Source of the DNA: Karstenula rhodostoma CBS 690.94
Lineage: Eukaryota > Ascomycota > Dothideomycetes > Pleosporales > Didymosphaeriaceae
DNA: 64,000 bases
Reading direction: 5' to 3'
Assembly: GCA_010093485.1 (NCBI GenBank)
Contig: MU001492.1
Coordinates: 212,228-276,227, forward strand
How positions within the stretch are numbered: the first letter of the stretch is position 1; each line of letters opens with the position of its first letter. The notes below the pieces were generated by a model. The model made no database searches. It was not told the origin of the DNA and worked only from the letters and a program-made list of their open reading frames with translations. The translations under genes and the position numbers were made by a program. Shown here one piece after another: positions 10,392-22,152 of the stretch.

Positions 10392-10506
10392 GGTGTTGGT
10401 ATTCGGACGCTGCAGTCTTGTGGTTGACTATGTAGAGGCTTTGAGAACGAAGCGAGATATGTCGGATGATGATGATGATGAAGCATGAGAGGAGTGACAC
10501 GCTTTC

Positions 10507-10514
10507 TTTATATA
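10507..10514 (-). promoter_or_regulatory. TATA box of the IWT precursor gene
   Basis: Minus-strand GGTATATAAAGAAAG gives a consensus TATATAAA about 115 bases upstream of the precursor ATG. It is followed by a leader containing an ATC/GAT trinucleotide run (10466-10481). A strong TATA suggests a highly inducible transcript. Confidence 0.6.
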
Positions 10515-13404
10515 CCCTTATGCCGTACAGGCTTGATCTATTCATAGAACACCAGGACCGCCCAGGTGTAAAGGTGATCTCGCCCCTCCATGGCGCATGA
10601 ATAAAGTCTCGCTTATTTACAGGTGCTCCAAATAAATCTAGCATTGCTAACCGCAAGGCAAACGGTTCACGGCATAGACTGTGTTCAGATGTGGAAGGTG
10701 GGCTGCTGCACTACGATGCTCTGTCGCCCACATGCAATGAGTCGCTGACATGGTATCATGTCAGTCTTATTCTGGGCCCTTCTATGGGCTATTTAGAGTT
10801 GTTTAAGTCGGTCTGCCGCTCTACGTGGGTGAGTGGCTGACACAGCTGCAGTGCTTCCCATCGAGTAGTTCATAGCTGACGCCAAGTCAATCAAGGTCTA
10901 CTTCGCCGCTTATATCTAGGTCATAAAGACCGTGATACATTTCCAGAAAATATTATTCGCTGAGAAGCGCTGGTCTGTGGTGAGACCAAAAGTCACGTCA
11001 AGGTAAAGCTTGGCCTTTGCTGACGACAGCGGCCACATCTGTAACAAGGATCTGTGTGCAGGTGTGTGATAGGACAGGGATAGAAAGAAAACTGCCAACC
11101 AAACATCATCCCCTGGTTAAATACTGTACAAGACGCCGGGATGAGCACATAATACCTGCTACCTGCGAGAGTTCACCAGTTGAATCTGTAACCAACATCT
11201 CTAGATATCGAGATACAGTCAGAAAACGTTGAAACAATTACGAATCTGGGTTATTCTGATCAGAATCAAGAGTAAGCATTCGAAATGCGAAGATTACAGA
11301 AAGAGTCGCGAGATACGTAAAGGATTCTCATATGGTTCCGTTTGCCAATCTTGTACACGGATCAACGGACCCAGAGAGCCACGATAGACGATATGAGGAG
11401 AGGACCTCAAGATTCTACCTTATTTAATACTCATCACGCTCCGACTGTAGTACCGAATTAAACTTCTTTCAAGTTAGTTGCAGCCCCTTTGATCAAGCAT
11501 CAACATCGCTGTGACTGGATTGTAAGGGTTAGTCTGGTCTTCTCTTGAAACGAAGCCTGACTATCATCGTAGCTGCTCATATTGAACTGTAGTGTTGATA
11601 TTATTCGTTACTATTGAGAATTGTTGATTAACCATTATTTTAATGTTGCCATGCGCCGACGCTACTACCAGAACTTGCGTATCCAAACCCAGCCAGATTC
11701 GCAGCTGGCTGTTATAACACAGCTATCGGCAAAAGTGCTCTCAATTAGGGATTTCGTCTTTCCCCTTTTATTGTCCACTTTGACGAATATAAAGCTTTTA
11801 ATTTCAGTGTCGGCTCCTTCAGCCTCTTATACCAGTCATATGCGCAGCCAACTCATACAGTCTGATTGCGGAGAAAGTAGTGACTTGTTAAACTAATAGA
11901 TATCAGTATTAGAACTCAAATTTACGAAGCGATTATACGCGTTAGACAGAAATACACTTACACTGTCCGCTCATAATCACTGATCTTGGCGAGTCAATCA
12001 GCGATACCTCTGACCCAGGCATCGTAGGGCATGTGCTGGCCATTCATAAGATGGCACAAAAGTGAGATAATATGATGTCTTCAGTGTACAGATTTGCTTC
12101 CCATGGGGTACCAGTCAGGGCGCCCTTCATAGCTTGCTCAAAGCCATCGCGATTTGGATGTGTACTCAGAACCGGTGTTGAATGTCACTGGCGGAAATGG
12201 AGGACCATGTAGCACACCAGGACAAGTTAGCCGCGACAGACTTAATGCAAAACAGCTGGTGATTTATGTCGTTATTTGAGTCGTATGGTCTGTCAGCGCT
12301 AAGTGCGAGCGAGAGGAACCGATGCACGCGTTGTGAGCATACTGCGGCCTTACGGTATCGCTCCGTGAATGGAAGGAGCACTGTCCCTCGTCTTTATAGA
12401 TCTAAGAAAGCCTTTCGTGCCTTTCTTCGATTTCTGTATACTTTCAAGCAATAAATCACATAGCAGGCGTGCACCAGAACAACGACTCGCCACTTGAGGC
12501 AGTTGGCGCCGCACATATTTACTTTGCTTGGCAAATCAGTGCGTCTAGTTTCCATCCTCTACTCTCCATACCTATTGATTACTGGGGCAGAGTAAATGTG
12601 AGGTTTTGTACACTACCGAGACAAACACAATGATCTGATATCTGTACTGATGGAAAGATAATGTTCCGGCTTGTAAGATAGTTTAGTGCCCAAGCACTCT
12701 CTACTCTTACTACGCATCGTCTTAAAGGATGCCATTTGCGCCCCCTCTTTGTACCTCGAGATTCACATATTCGCATACTTTTGCACCTTTCTTCATGCTG
12801 CTGGGGAAACTCGGGAAACCAAATGAGCCACTGGTTACGACCATTATGGCCTAATGATGTCCCGCATAGGTACTGGATGTACGGATGCAAATGGTTCTCC
12901 AATTAGTTTCAGCTTTGAAACATCTTTTTCAGTTTTTTAATGCGAGGAGTCTTTGATATTTGATAGTGATTGATCGCTTCTTGGAAACCAACCAATTCAC
13001 CTGTAGCGGTCGATACACCTATAGTGCATGGCGCACATCTCGCCTCCACGATCAATGTTCTACATAAAATTCTTTTACCTCCACAGTTTGGACCTTCCTC
13101 CAACTCTTGTTTGTTCACTGACACCTTTTGTCGTGCGGTGCGTCGCTTACTTTTACTTTCAGGTGCGTTTGCTGGTGGTCGTTTACCTCGCGTAGCGTGT
13201 TATTTGCTCTCACCTTGACCACAAGACCCGCACACTTTGCAAGACCTGCACTCCAGCCCTTTTTACAACCGTAGCTCTTATACTCCACACCCTAATTCTG
13301 CTCTGTCGTTCGTGAAACAAAAGTATGCCCTATTTGATCACGATCTCCATTTGACAGCCTTCTGACAACGTCTCTCGTAGCAGGGCTATTACCGAGTTTC
13401 GAGG
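10515..13404. other. 2.9-kb gap, no supported gene
   Basis: AT-richer DNA with many short frames on both strands. Around 12075-12175 the minus strand reads HPNRDGFEQAMKGALTG, vaguely like the N-terminal domain of fungal O-methyltransferases, but it breaks off at once and is too short to call. No other RiPP tailoring gene is recognisable. Confidence 0.45.
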
Positions 13405-14824
13405 ATGGCGATGAATCAAGTAAATCCACTGTTACAGAGCCCGTTTCTTGACAACGAAGCGCTTCCATACTCCAAAGAAGCGATCTAGAATTGGGCATTG
13501 GCCAATTTCTCGCCGAACTTCCAGGCACTTCCCGAGGTTAGCAACCTCAACTTTACCCGGATGAACAAAAAGAAGGTACTCAGAAGCCGCGACTTCTGGC
13601 CTGAGGGAACCCGGGCAATAATGCTGCTGGTAGGAACGTACGATTCCTCAGCAGCTGGAGAAGGGATCGATCACGTCTATGCGTATATCCATTCAAAGCG
13701 GGCAAAAAGTGTCAGCTTCCTTCGCGACTGCTCACACTCAGTCAGTTACTCACGCCTCTTGCCTTTCTTTACAGGCCATAGGAAGAAGACCAAGTTCGCG
13801 CAACCTTTCTGTGACTTGGTTGATCGGGCTTGGGAGTACGGTTCGACAGCGAAGCTTAGGGCTGTAATATGCTACTACTTCATGGTAGCAGGCTACATTT
13901 CAAGGGTTGGTGGATATGCATCCTTTTCGAAGGACTTCTATATGGCATGCGCTTCGATCGCAGTTCGAGGCTTGCAGCCAAGCACCAAGGCTGACGATCT
14001 AAAGCACGATCCCATTGAATATATACGCCATGCCGTTACTGTGCATATTGACTTGGACAGTGAGTCCGATGATGATCAAAGCAACGCCTCCACCATTCCT
14101 CCAGTTAAGAAGAAGAAAAGGAAAGTACCGGTGGAAAACAACGATCCTTCTGTGGAGGTGGCCAGGACTTCAGCATCCAGTAAGCAAATGCTGCCTTATA
14201 TATGCGATCGTTACCCTGGCGAAAATCCCAGGCGATTTTGCAGTCCCGCTCGTAAAAGACAACATCATCGCTCAAGCAGATACTAATGATGTTACATTGC
14301 ATCAGTTGACTGCGCTTCTTGAAAAAGCAAAGAAATATTGTCAAGAAATGATCCAGGGCAATAAACGCCTAAAGCTTGACATACAGGCAGTCCGCGCCAA
14401 AGACACTGAGTTCAGGACTATTAACAGCCGTCTCACCCGCGAGAACGTGAACATGCAAAGAAGAGTGCAAGCCGAAAGGGAGCATACCAAAAAGCTTCTT
14501 GAACACCAAGGTACTCTGAACAACTCTCTGAAAGAAGCTGAGAAGAAGATCATCGAGGCGGAAACCCAGGCTGGAATGAAGAGTCGAGAGACATACGCAG
14601 CCAAGGTTGAGGAAAAGCAGGTCAAGGTCAACAAAGCCGAGGCTGAGAGGGACCACGAGAGATTGGTAGCTCAAGACCTTCGGAAGAGATTGGAAGCCAT
14701 AGCAGCGGAGCTTGCAAACAAAGACACAGCTGCAGCGAAACAAGTGGAGAAAGAGAGGGCTAGGGCTAACACAGCAGAAGCCAAGTTAGCAATCATTCAA
14801 ACAGTCTTCGGTAAGACTATCTAA
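13405..14824 (+). CDS. Hypothetical nuclear-type coiled-coil protein
   Basis: Proposed exons are 13405..13419, 13489..14179 and 14232..14824 (432 aa). The second intron (GTAAGC...CCCAG) is well supported because it joins two long open frames in phase. The first is a proposal: a short MAMNQ exon supplies the only suitable upstream ATG; otherwise translation could begin at ATG 13561. The N-terminal region (FWPEGTRAIMLLVGTY...HVYAYIHSKRAKSVSFL) matches nothing I recognise. It is followed by an acidic stretch DSESDDDQ and a basic cluster PPVKKKKRKVP resembling a classical nuclear localisation signal. The last about 180 residues are a Lys/Glu/Ala-rich coiled coil. Function unknown; nuclear localisation is inference. 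Confidence 0.65.
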
Positions 14825-15973
14825 AGAAAACCGATGCTAGATAAGTGGGAGGATCGACATCCAGAAAAGTTTCTAGGTTCACGAGGCCATAGGGAATTGC
14901 AACATTTTCAATTCTAGGTGGTGAACCATCTTGGAACCAGCTGCACCAGTTTCCACGCTACAGATAGCAGAAAGCATGCGACTACAACGCAAAAGAACCT
15001 GGAAGTTTCATTTTGTTCAGTTTGTTCAATTCCTCTCTGGAATAACACAAGGAGTGTTATGGCATTTATTCCTCTGCCATAACTGCTAAACTAAAAGTAC
15101 TGCAAAATCAAACCCAAATCTTCTGCCTGTTACGTTTGAACAAAGTGTACGAGCGACGATCGTCCTAGAACATTTGAAACTCGCCTTTTCCAAAATCCTT
15201 CGCATTCTGCACGTTCCAGGCGTGGACCAACGCCATCCACGTGACTTCGCGCAGCCTCGTTCCCTAATCCACCCATACCCTCTTACACTCACGCGCTCCA
15301 GCGCTGCACCACGGCTTGGCAACCTTTTACCAGTTCGAATACAAAGACTCCCTCAACTACTATCCCAACCCCAAACGCATGATCCTCCACTTCCCATCCT
15401 CCAGAAACAATCCGCCCTCCCGCCTACGCCCCTCCCCAAAACCACCCCAAACCTCTAATTCGACTCGAACGCATAGAGCAATTCTCCCAGTCCCAAGCAT
15501 TTCCTGCTTCATCTACCCGACTCCTCCCATTCAGAACAAAAGCAAACCTCCCCTCACAGTCCACCACCCTCCAACTCAGCATAGAAGTCGCTACATCTTG
15601 CACCTCCTTCTTTACTTCTAGCACTATTATATACACTTACACCTCCACCTTCACCAATCACTCCCGCCACGCTAAGCCCATCGGCTCTGTGATGATGCTC
15701 ATATTCACGCTCGCGGGTTACCCTTCTTGTTCACTCTCCACCCACGTACTTCCAGGTAGGGCGACAAGGAGGGAGGGCGTGTGGGTGGTTGAAAGATAGG
15801 TAGGGTGTGAGTTGGCAGGTTGTACCCCGGGCGTTGGGGGATTGGGGGAGGGTTATGCAGGCGATAATGAGGTTAAAGAGGGCGTTTGAAGGGTGGTGTA
15901 AGTAGATAGATAGACTTTGTAACATGCCAATAAGTCGTATTGTTAGGTTACGTGGGTAGTATGGCTTCCTAGG
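14825..15973. other. Intergenic, partly pyrimidine-rich
   Basis: Between the coiled-coil gene and the GH32 stop. From about 15360 to 15600 the plus strand is C-rich and T-containing but G-poor, producing Pro/Ser-rich open frames that look compositional. No conserved protein is recognisable. Confidence 0.45.
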
Positions 15974-17854
15974 CTAAGAGGTCGAGTTCCTCCCTGGCCA
16001 CGCATCAACCAAGCCCTCCCAGATCTTCACCTCACCGAACTCAACCTCGCCACCTTCGACGAAGAAACCGACATCCGTGCTGTCCTCATACCAGCTCCAC
16101 ACCCAGGTACTCACAGCGAATCGGTCGTTGGCGTGGACTTCCACAACGCCACCATCGACTACGATGGTAAGGTTCAGAGTCTCGATGCTGGTCCCGTTCG
16201 CGGTGGGAACATCGAATAGACGGAACTTGCCGGATTCGTTGTCCGTGTTGATGCCCGAGGTCGTAGCTGATACTGCCGAGCTGTTCGAGCGGTCGATGAT
16301 CAGGCTCTCGTTGGAGAATTGGTAGTAGATGTTTGTGTTTTCGTTCGGTCCGGAAAGGATTGAGAAACCGGCTTTCAGATCGTCGTTTGTGCGGGTGGTA
16401 AAGGAGATGGATGCAGTCATCATGTAGTGCTTTGATCGTGGGCTTCGGTCGAAAGTACGGCTTGATGAGATGCTACCTCCAGATTGCGTGGTCGAGTTCG
16501 TAGCGTTCTGCTGGAAAGCCGCGAGGGGCTCTCGCGCAATCTGTTGCCGGAGAGTCGCAAGTGTAAGTATGCCGTTATCGTTCTGTGAATCGACCCTCCA
16601 AGAACCCTTCTCCCACGCCAGCGCGTTGTCAACAACATTTATATACCCGACGCTGAGCTCCCTCGGCAGCAGAAGCGACCCGGACCAGTTCTGCTGCGTA
16701 GTCGGAAAATCTAGCGTACCGTAGAAGTCGCCTGTCAACCAGAGGTAGGAAATGAACCGATCCGGAGCACCGCTGCTTTGGCCGGCTTGAGAAGACGCCG
16801 GCAGATGCTTTCCAGCGGCTGCGTAGGCGGAGCGTCCTGCATCCAGTCTGCCCGCCATGGAAGGCACAAACTGCAGATTGCCATCGACGAACTTGTGCGA
16901 CCCTGCAGCCCAAAGCATTTCTCTGTTGTCAGATACTTGCGGTACTATGGGCTTGTATGACCACTCAGCACCAAGCGTGACAAAGACTTCGCCTTCAGCG
17001 TTGTAACCATTCGAATCCAGAGCGAATAAGTTCCCGACCTCAAAATTGAAGCCCCAGCGCCCGGCCCAACCAGCTTCAGTCCATGTCGAGTTTGCCTCCT
17101 CGCTCCACCACTGGCCAAGGAACTCCCAATTCTCGAAGTACGGATCCTGCTCATACTGTCTGTAAAGGAACAGGCTTGGGCCTTCTCCGTGAATTCCTCC
17201 AGAGATGATGGTATACCATGTACCGTTGCTGCTCTCGAGCATCTGATCAAAGTTGGGATTTTGGAATACGTACGGATCGCGGAATCCTGTCACATTGTAG
17301 GCGAATGGTGGGCTTGGAATGACTGGTCCGTGCTCGAGCTTTGTGAAATTGCGTCCACCGTCCGTTGCGACAGCGAGTGATTGTGTCTCACTCCCCTTGG
17401 TGTACCGTATGGTCCATTGAATTGGGAGGTAATTCACGCTTGTATATAACAATGTAGGCGTCCCGTTGATGCCCTTTTCGATGACACTTCCGTCGAACAC
17501 AGCAACATGATCGTTAATCCCACCGGCGCGGATGAACGGTTCTGAGTTTGGATTGAGGTCCGTATATGTGACCAAATCAGAAGTCGTTGCTCCTGAAGCG
17601 CCTTCGTGCAGGTAACCGACGTGAAAAAGACCGGTTGAAGGATCCGTGTAGTGCATACAAGGGTCACCGATTGAACCATATGCCGGAAGGAAGTGAGCCC
17701 GAGGCCTCCACGTTTCAAACAGCGAAGCGTTCCCTAGAGTTGTTAGGTTGGGAGGTGCCGAGTTGTAGTCTGTCACATTGCTCTGGCGGGGGAGGAGTGG
17801 GTTGGTAGCTAGTACTGCCGCCGCGGGCAACACAATGGGGCCGGTGATTTTCAT
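15974..17854 (-). CDS. GH32 beta-fructofuranosidase-family secreted enzyme
   Basis: Single-exon gene, 626 aa, ATG at 17854. Residues 1-16 are a signal peptide. It hydrolyses or transfers fructose units of sucrose or fructans. The three GH32 acidic motifs are visible: nucleophile Asp64 in GSIGDPCMHYTD (a variant of WMNDPNG seen in one fungal branch), Asp193 in FRDP (transition-state stabiliser), and Glu272 in WGFNFEVGN (acid/base, EV in place of EC). The C-terminal beta-sandwich (about 450-626) ends in VDVHAND-type VVEVHANDRFAVST...YEDSTDVGFFVEGG. Multiple N-glycosylation sequons fit secretion. The motif variants place it away from classical yeast invertase. Substrate preference (sucrose, inulin, levan, transfer) cannot be decided. 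Confidence 0.93.
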   Translation of the reverse strand: MKITGPIVLPAAAVLATNPLLPRQSNVTDYNSAPPNLTTLGNASLFETWRPRAHFLPAYGSIGDPCMHYTDPSTGLFHVGYLHEGASGATTSDLVTYTDLNPNSEPFIRAGGINDHVAVFDGSVIEKGINGTPTLLYTSVNYLPIQWTIRYTKGSETQSLAVATDGGRNFTKLEHGPVIPSPPFAYNVTGFRDPYVFQNPNFDQMLESSNGTWYTIISGGIHGEGPSLFLYRQYEQDPYFENWEFLGQWWSEEANSTWTEAGWAGRWGFNFEVGNLFALDSNGYNAEGEVFVTLGAEWSYKPIVPQVSDNREMLWAAGSHKFVDGNLQFVPSMAGRLDAGRSAYAAAGKHLPASSQAGQSSGAPDRFISYLWLTGDFYGTLDFPTTQQNWSGSLLLPRELSVGYINVVDNALAWEKGSWRVDSQNDNGILTLATLRQQIAREPLAAFQQNATNSTTQSGGSISSSRTFDRSPRSKHYMMTASISFTTRTNDDLKAGFSILSGPNENTNIYYQFSNESLIIDRSNSSAVSATTSGINTDNESGKFRLFDVPTANGTSIETLNLTIVVDGGVVEVHANDRFAVSTWVWSWYEDSTDVGFFVEGGEVEFGEVKIWEGLVDAWPGRNSTS

Positions 17855-18329
17855 CTTGGATAGAAAAGTAGGTACTGCACGTCAACATTGATGCAAGGCA
17901 GGTATTTATATCTCCACAAACCCTGGGTCCTGCTTCCACTATCCGCAGTTCCGAGGTCGGTCGGAAGAATTCTCGGGCCTTTCAACATGGGGTGACCTGA
18001 TGTCATAATTCCAAGAGACGGCAAATGGCTGGGTTGTGCACTTGCGAACGGTGATGCTAAGATCGAATCGTGTTCGCGGGGCGGAGTTACACCGGCAACT
18101 TGACTCGTGAAGGCTTGGAGTGAGAGCCCTGGTACGCTAGTTAGGTAAGCGGAATCTTGGCATCTGGGTGCCAGCCGAAAATCGTCAACGAGCTGGGAGG
18201 TTGAGCTCGCCGCTGTCGCAAATAAAACCCCACTCACCCGCCCTTCGTATACCTGGTAATTCACGCGCAACTACTCTGCGCTGTAGCAGCAATTGAACGT
18301 CCCTCTAAGAACACTCTCCCGCCGCCACC
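17855..18329. other. Bidirectional intergenic region GH32 / U2A'
   Basis: 475 bases between divergently transcribed genes. It contains the GH32 TATA element. The U2A' start is preceded by CCGCCACC, a good fungal initiation context. No gene is seen inside. Confidence 0.5.
17904..17911 (-). promoter_or_regulatory. TATA box of GH32 gene
   Basis: Minus-strand GATATAAATACC lies about 50 bases upstream of the GH32 ATG, consistent with a core promoter and a short leader. Confidence 0.5.
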
Positions 18330-19274
18330 ATGAGGCTCACTACGGATCTGATCAACAACTCCCTCTCCTTCATCAATTGTCTCACGGAGCGTGAACTCGA
18401 TCTACGAGGTGCGTATGGAAAGAACAGATGCTACGCTTGAAGGGCTGAATTGATATCAATATGTGTAAACCACAGGCCACAAAATCTCCGCCATCGAGAA
18501 CATGGGTGCGGCACGAGACAACGACGCGATCGACCTGACCGACAACGATATCGCACAGCTGGGCAACTTCCCCCTCCAACCGCGCCTGCGTACGCTGTTC
18601 CTCGCGCAGAATCGCATAGCCAATATCCAGGCCAACCTGAGCTCGAGCATCCCGAACCTCACGACTCTGGTTCTCACCAAGAACAGGATCACTGAGCTGG
18701 CCGAATTGGACCCTCTGGGTGGCTTCAAGAAGCTGGTATATCTTACGTTGAAGGACAACCCGGTGACAACCAAAGAGGTACGTACAGACGAATCTCCGGC
18801 TCACAACGTGCGCCTAATAGTCCCAAGGGTGTCTGAAAGCAACAGGCGTAGTGCGGTGTGCAACTCGCAGACGCGCACGCAGTTTCATGAAATCCGCAGC
18901 TATTGACGAACCTACAGAACTACCGCCTGTGGATAATTTGGCTCTGCCCGTCCGTCCGCTATCTTGATTTTGTGAAGGTGCGCGACGTGGAGCGCCGCAA
19001 AGCCACAGAGCTGTTCGGCACGGCCGAGGAACCCTCCGAGCTAGCGACGAAGATCAAGGGCCAGAAGTCGAAGGGCTTTGTTGTGCCGAATTACACCAAC
19101 GGCGCAGACACCCCGACGAAGGAGCGCATCTGGACCGAGGAAGAGAAGAACAGGATGCGAGCGGCGATCAAGAACGCGAGCTCGTTGGCAGAGATGGCGA
19201 GGCTGGAGAAAGATCTTGCGGAGGGACGGATACCGGCATATGTGCTGGAGGGCGGTGATCCTATGGAGACGTAG
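18330..19274 (+). CDS. lea1: U2 small nuclear ribonucleoprotein A' (Lea1)
   Basis: Core U2 snRNP protein. With U2B'' it binds U2 snRNA stem-loop IV and is needed for pre-spliceosome assembly in the nucleus. Exons are 18330..18408, 18476..18777 and 18918..19274, giving 245 aa. The introns are 67 and 140 nt. It starts MRLTTDLINNSLSFIN-LTERELDLRG, typical of the family. Leucine-rich repeats follow: IDLTDNDIAQLGNFP, LRTLFLAQNRI, LTTLVLTKNRITELAELDPL and LVYLTLKDNPVT. After them come the LRR cap NYRLWIIWLCPSVRYLDFVKV and the conserved KGFVVPN-type tail. Length and order fit the family. Confidence 0.96.
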
Positions 19275-20157
19275 GATCTCATGTTTTGAGATATATGCCC
19301 TCTCCTTCAAGACAGCCTCGTGGCAGTGACGGGAACAGACACAACCGTGGCGACGAAATATGGCAAAGAAGTTTGGAAAATACCCTTGGGGAAAAGCTAG
19401 TTGGGCCTGGGTAAGCACAGTTGGAAAAGAGAGATTGACCTGAAGTCATCGATTTGCGCCCTTCTTCGCATTTGTCAACAATGGCACGATTGCATCTAGC
19501 TACAGCAATAGGCGCCAGCGATTGAAAGTCAAGCGTTATATGCTAGTCATTTACAAAACAAAAACAACTGGCAATTGGGGCCGGCATTTTTTTGTTGCAC
19601 GTTTTGTTTCCCTCGGCAGTGTTCAACTGTGTAGAAGAAGTCACGAAGCACGATTCAAGACTAGTGCGCTTGCATGTAACCGCTTGTCGGCACACGTCTC
19701 CAGTTCTGTACTCAAAGCATTGCCTTGCACTCGCGACCGCTCAGCCTTGTTTCGCTAGGCTTGTCGTACGAACACTGACGAATAACTGCAATTCCTTCTC
19801 CCGAGAGGATGACGCCTCTCCTCCAATCGATACGCGGTCAGGCAACTATTCATCTGCAGGACCTGCGTGATTCTCTGCTTGTCGCGCGCTTACGCATCTG
19901 GCCACTGCATGCATGGACCTACAGAACTGAGTGGACAGCCTTACTAACCGTTCATGTCACGGTCTACCCCGCCTCCTGTGTTCAGTCATCGTAAGCTCAG
20001 CCTCGACGCTTCACGCTCAACGCTCTACGGTCTCAACTTTTACGAATTAGCCCTTAGGTCTGTCGATATCATCACAGCCAGCGAGTATATTTCCTTGTGT
20101 GGCGGGATCTCTTCATTCTCCCGGAGACCGGGTACAATCAAATGAGCGCTTCGCTAT
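19275..20157. other. Intergenic, no supported gene
   Basis: About 0.9 kb between U2A' and the HET pseudogene. Only short unsupported frames are present. Confidence 0.5.
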
Positions 20158-22152
20158 CATGGCTGTTTCAAATCACGATCTCACTTCACGGAACTCTACC
20201 GACATGGAGGTTTCTACACTTTGCGAACGGTGTGAAGGAATGGCCCGGGCCTTTCGACCGTCTATCAACGGAGAACAACTGCATCGAGACATCCATGAGA
20301 TCCAGGCGGGTGTGGATGTTGGATGCCCTCTCTGCTTAATGGCATTACGTCAAACATTATACATACAATCTTCAGGGTCGACGCTGCAAGATTATCAACA
20401 TTTGCCCCCCACCAAATACTCAACGAACAAGAGCTTTTTCTTTCTCGAACTGGTCGACCACCTCTACAAGAATCGATATGGCCCCTGGGCTGAAACAGAA
20501 TTCTAGCCGCTTGACGACCTCAACCTTCAGACCGCATTATTTGCGAGGCGGTACAGCTACCCATCAAGCACCGGCTCCAGATCAGTTAGTGGCTTCTTAA
20601 TGTGCTGCGCAACACCCGGAGCGCGCTTCCCGGGTATCTTCGTATCGCCCTCCCCGACTTCTGGAGATTCGAGAAGACGCTTTTCGCTTGGTCGTTCCTA
20701 GCGAGTGTGAGCTAGACGGCTGTTATGCAACACTGAGCCACTGTTGAGGTAGCACACCGGATTTCCTCAAACTTACTACATCCAACATCGAATGGATGAA
20801 ACAGTGGAACTCAAAAGACTATCCACCACAAACCTTTCAAGACACCGCACTTCTCTGTTATCGCATTGATATAAAATACCTCTGGATCGATAGCCTTTGC
20901 ATAATCCAAGTAGGTGAGGGGAGCGCGGAGGACTGGTCGCTTCATGTGACCGAAATGCAGACCGTCTACTCAAATGGAATGCTGAACATTACAGCCAGTC
21001 GTGCCGCTTCCTCGAACGAAGGCATGTACTCGTCGCGAAACCCTAGGCTCATCAAGCCTGCAATCATACAAGGAAGCAATAATCTTGGTATGACTAATGG
21101 CCTGCATTTACTCATCAATTACCAAATGAAACCTGGCGTACGATCTCAGCGTCTGAATGAGCGTGGCTGGGTTTTTCAGGAGCGACTACTATCCCGGCGC
21201 GTTATTCACTTTGAGGAAGAGCAAGTGTACTGGCAATGCTGTTCTAGCACGAAGTGTGAAACATATCCAGCAGGGTATAACAAATATTTCGACTACCGTT
21301 TCCCGTTCGATCTACCAAAGAAGAACTATTGCAATGGGAGCGCAGAACGTTGGGATTCGTTCACACGACTTGTACATGGATACTCTGGCCTGCGGTTTAC
21401 ATTCCCAAACAAAGGTACTAATCAAGTCTTGCAAGTCATGAGGCTAGTGGAAATTCATTGACTAAATAGTAGACAAGCTCGCCGCATTTGCGAGCATCGC
21501 TCAACACATCACTCATGAGTTAGATGTCAGATACGTTGCCAGAATATGGTTTAGTCAATTACCGGTTGCTCTCTGGTATCATCCAGGCCTGTATTGATCA
21601 GAAGTTTCTGGTCACACAAACACAGATCTTTCTGCGTTTCAAAAACCCTCTCATAAAGAGTACCGTGGTCCATCCTGGAGTTGGGCGAAAATCGACGCAG
21701 AAAAAGATGAGGCCATTTACACAGCATCACCACACATCTATGAATTTGGTGTTGGCTCTTTCGTGAAGAGTCTCATCACTATTCAGTCAACAAGAGCGAT
21801 GCCCGTAGATCCAGCTAATGCCTTCGGTCGCTTGGAGAGTGCATACATCATTTTAGAGTGTCGATTGCTGCGGTGGCCCGCGCTAGATAGAGTGCCGGAC
21901 TCTAGCTTGAGGTATAGCGGTTTGTTCGATGGGAAGGAAGAGGCGCGCATCGACCAGAACGAAGTTTTTCTTCTCCCCGTTGCCACGCACAATGATCATG
22001 ACGGGCGCTCACCACAATACCTACGATACATAGTAAGATTTCTCATATTGCATAAGCCCAACACAGAATACGAGGAATGCTATGTCTTTTCGAATGCTTC
22101 GAGACCAGGAGTCTGTTGGCAATGCCTGGAAAGGACTTGCACATATCAATGA
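20158..22152 (+). pseudogene. HET-domain protein, multiply disrupted
   Basis: HET proteins mediate heterokaryon incompatibility and cell-death responses. ATG at 20158 opens a Cys-containing N-terminus that ends at TAG 20504-20506. Homologous sequence continues with a second stop and a frameshift before LDGCYATLSHC. There the canonical YATLSHCWG has TGA (20745-20747) where Trp is expected. The next part is open: YRIDIKYLWIDSLCIIQ, EDWSLHVTEMQTVYSNGMLN, LNERGWVFQERLLSRRVIHF. A GT-AG intron near 21416-21474 is likely. The C-terminal region has another TGA (21595-21597) before EYRGPSWSWAKID and ends at 22152. Several independent lesions make it a pseudogene. It lies about 0.9 kb from U2A'. Confidence 0.85.

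Noticed and set aside
12075..12175. O-methyltransferase fragment near the RiPP locus
   Set aside because: About 30 residues (HPNRDGFEQAMKGALTG...) vaguely resemble the family, but there is no SAM-binding motif and stops follow at once. Too weak to add a tailoring enzyme to the cluster.
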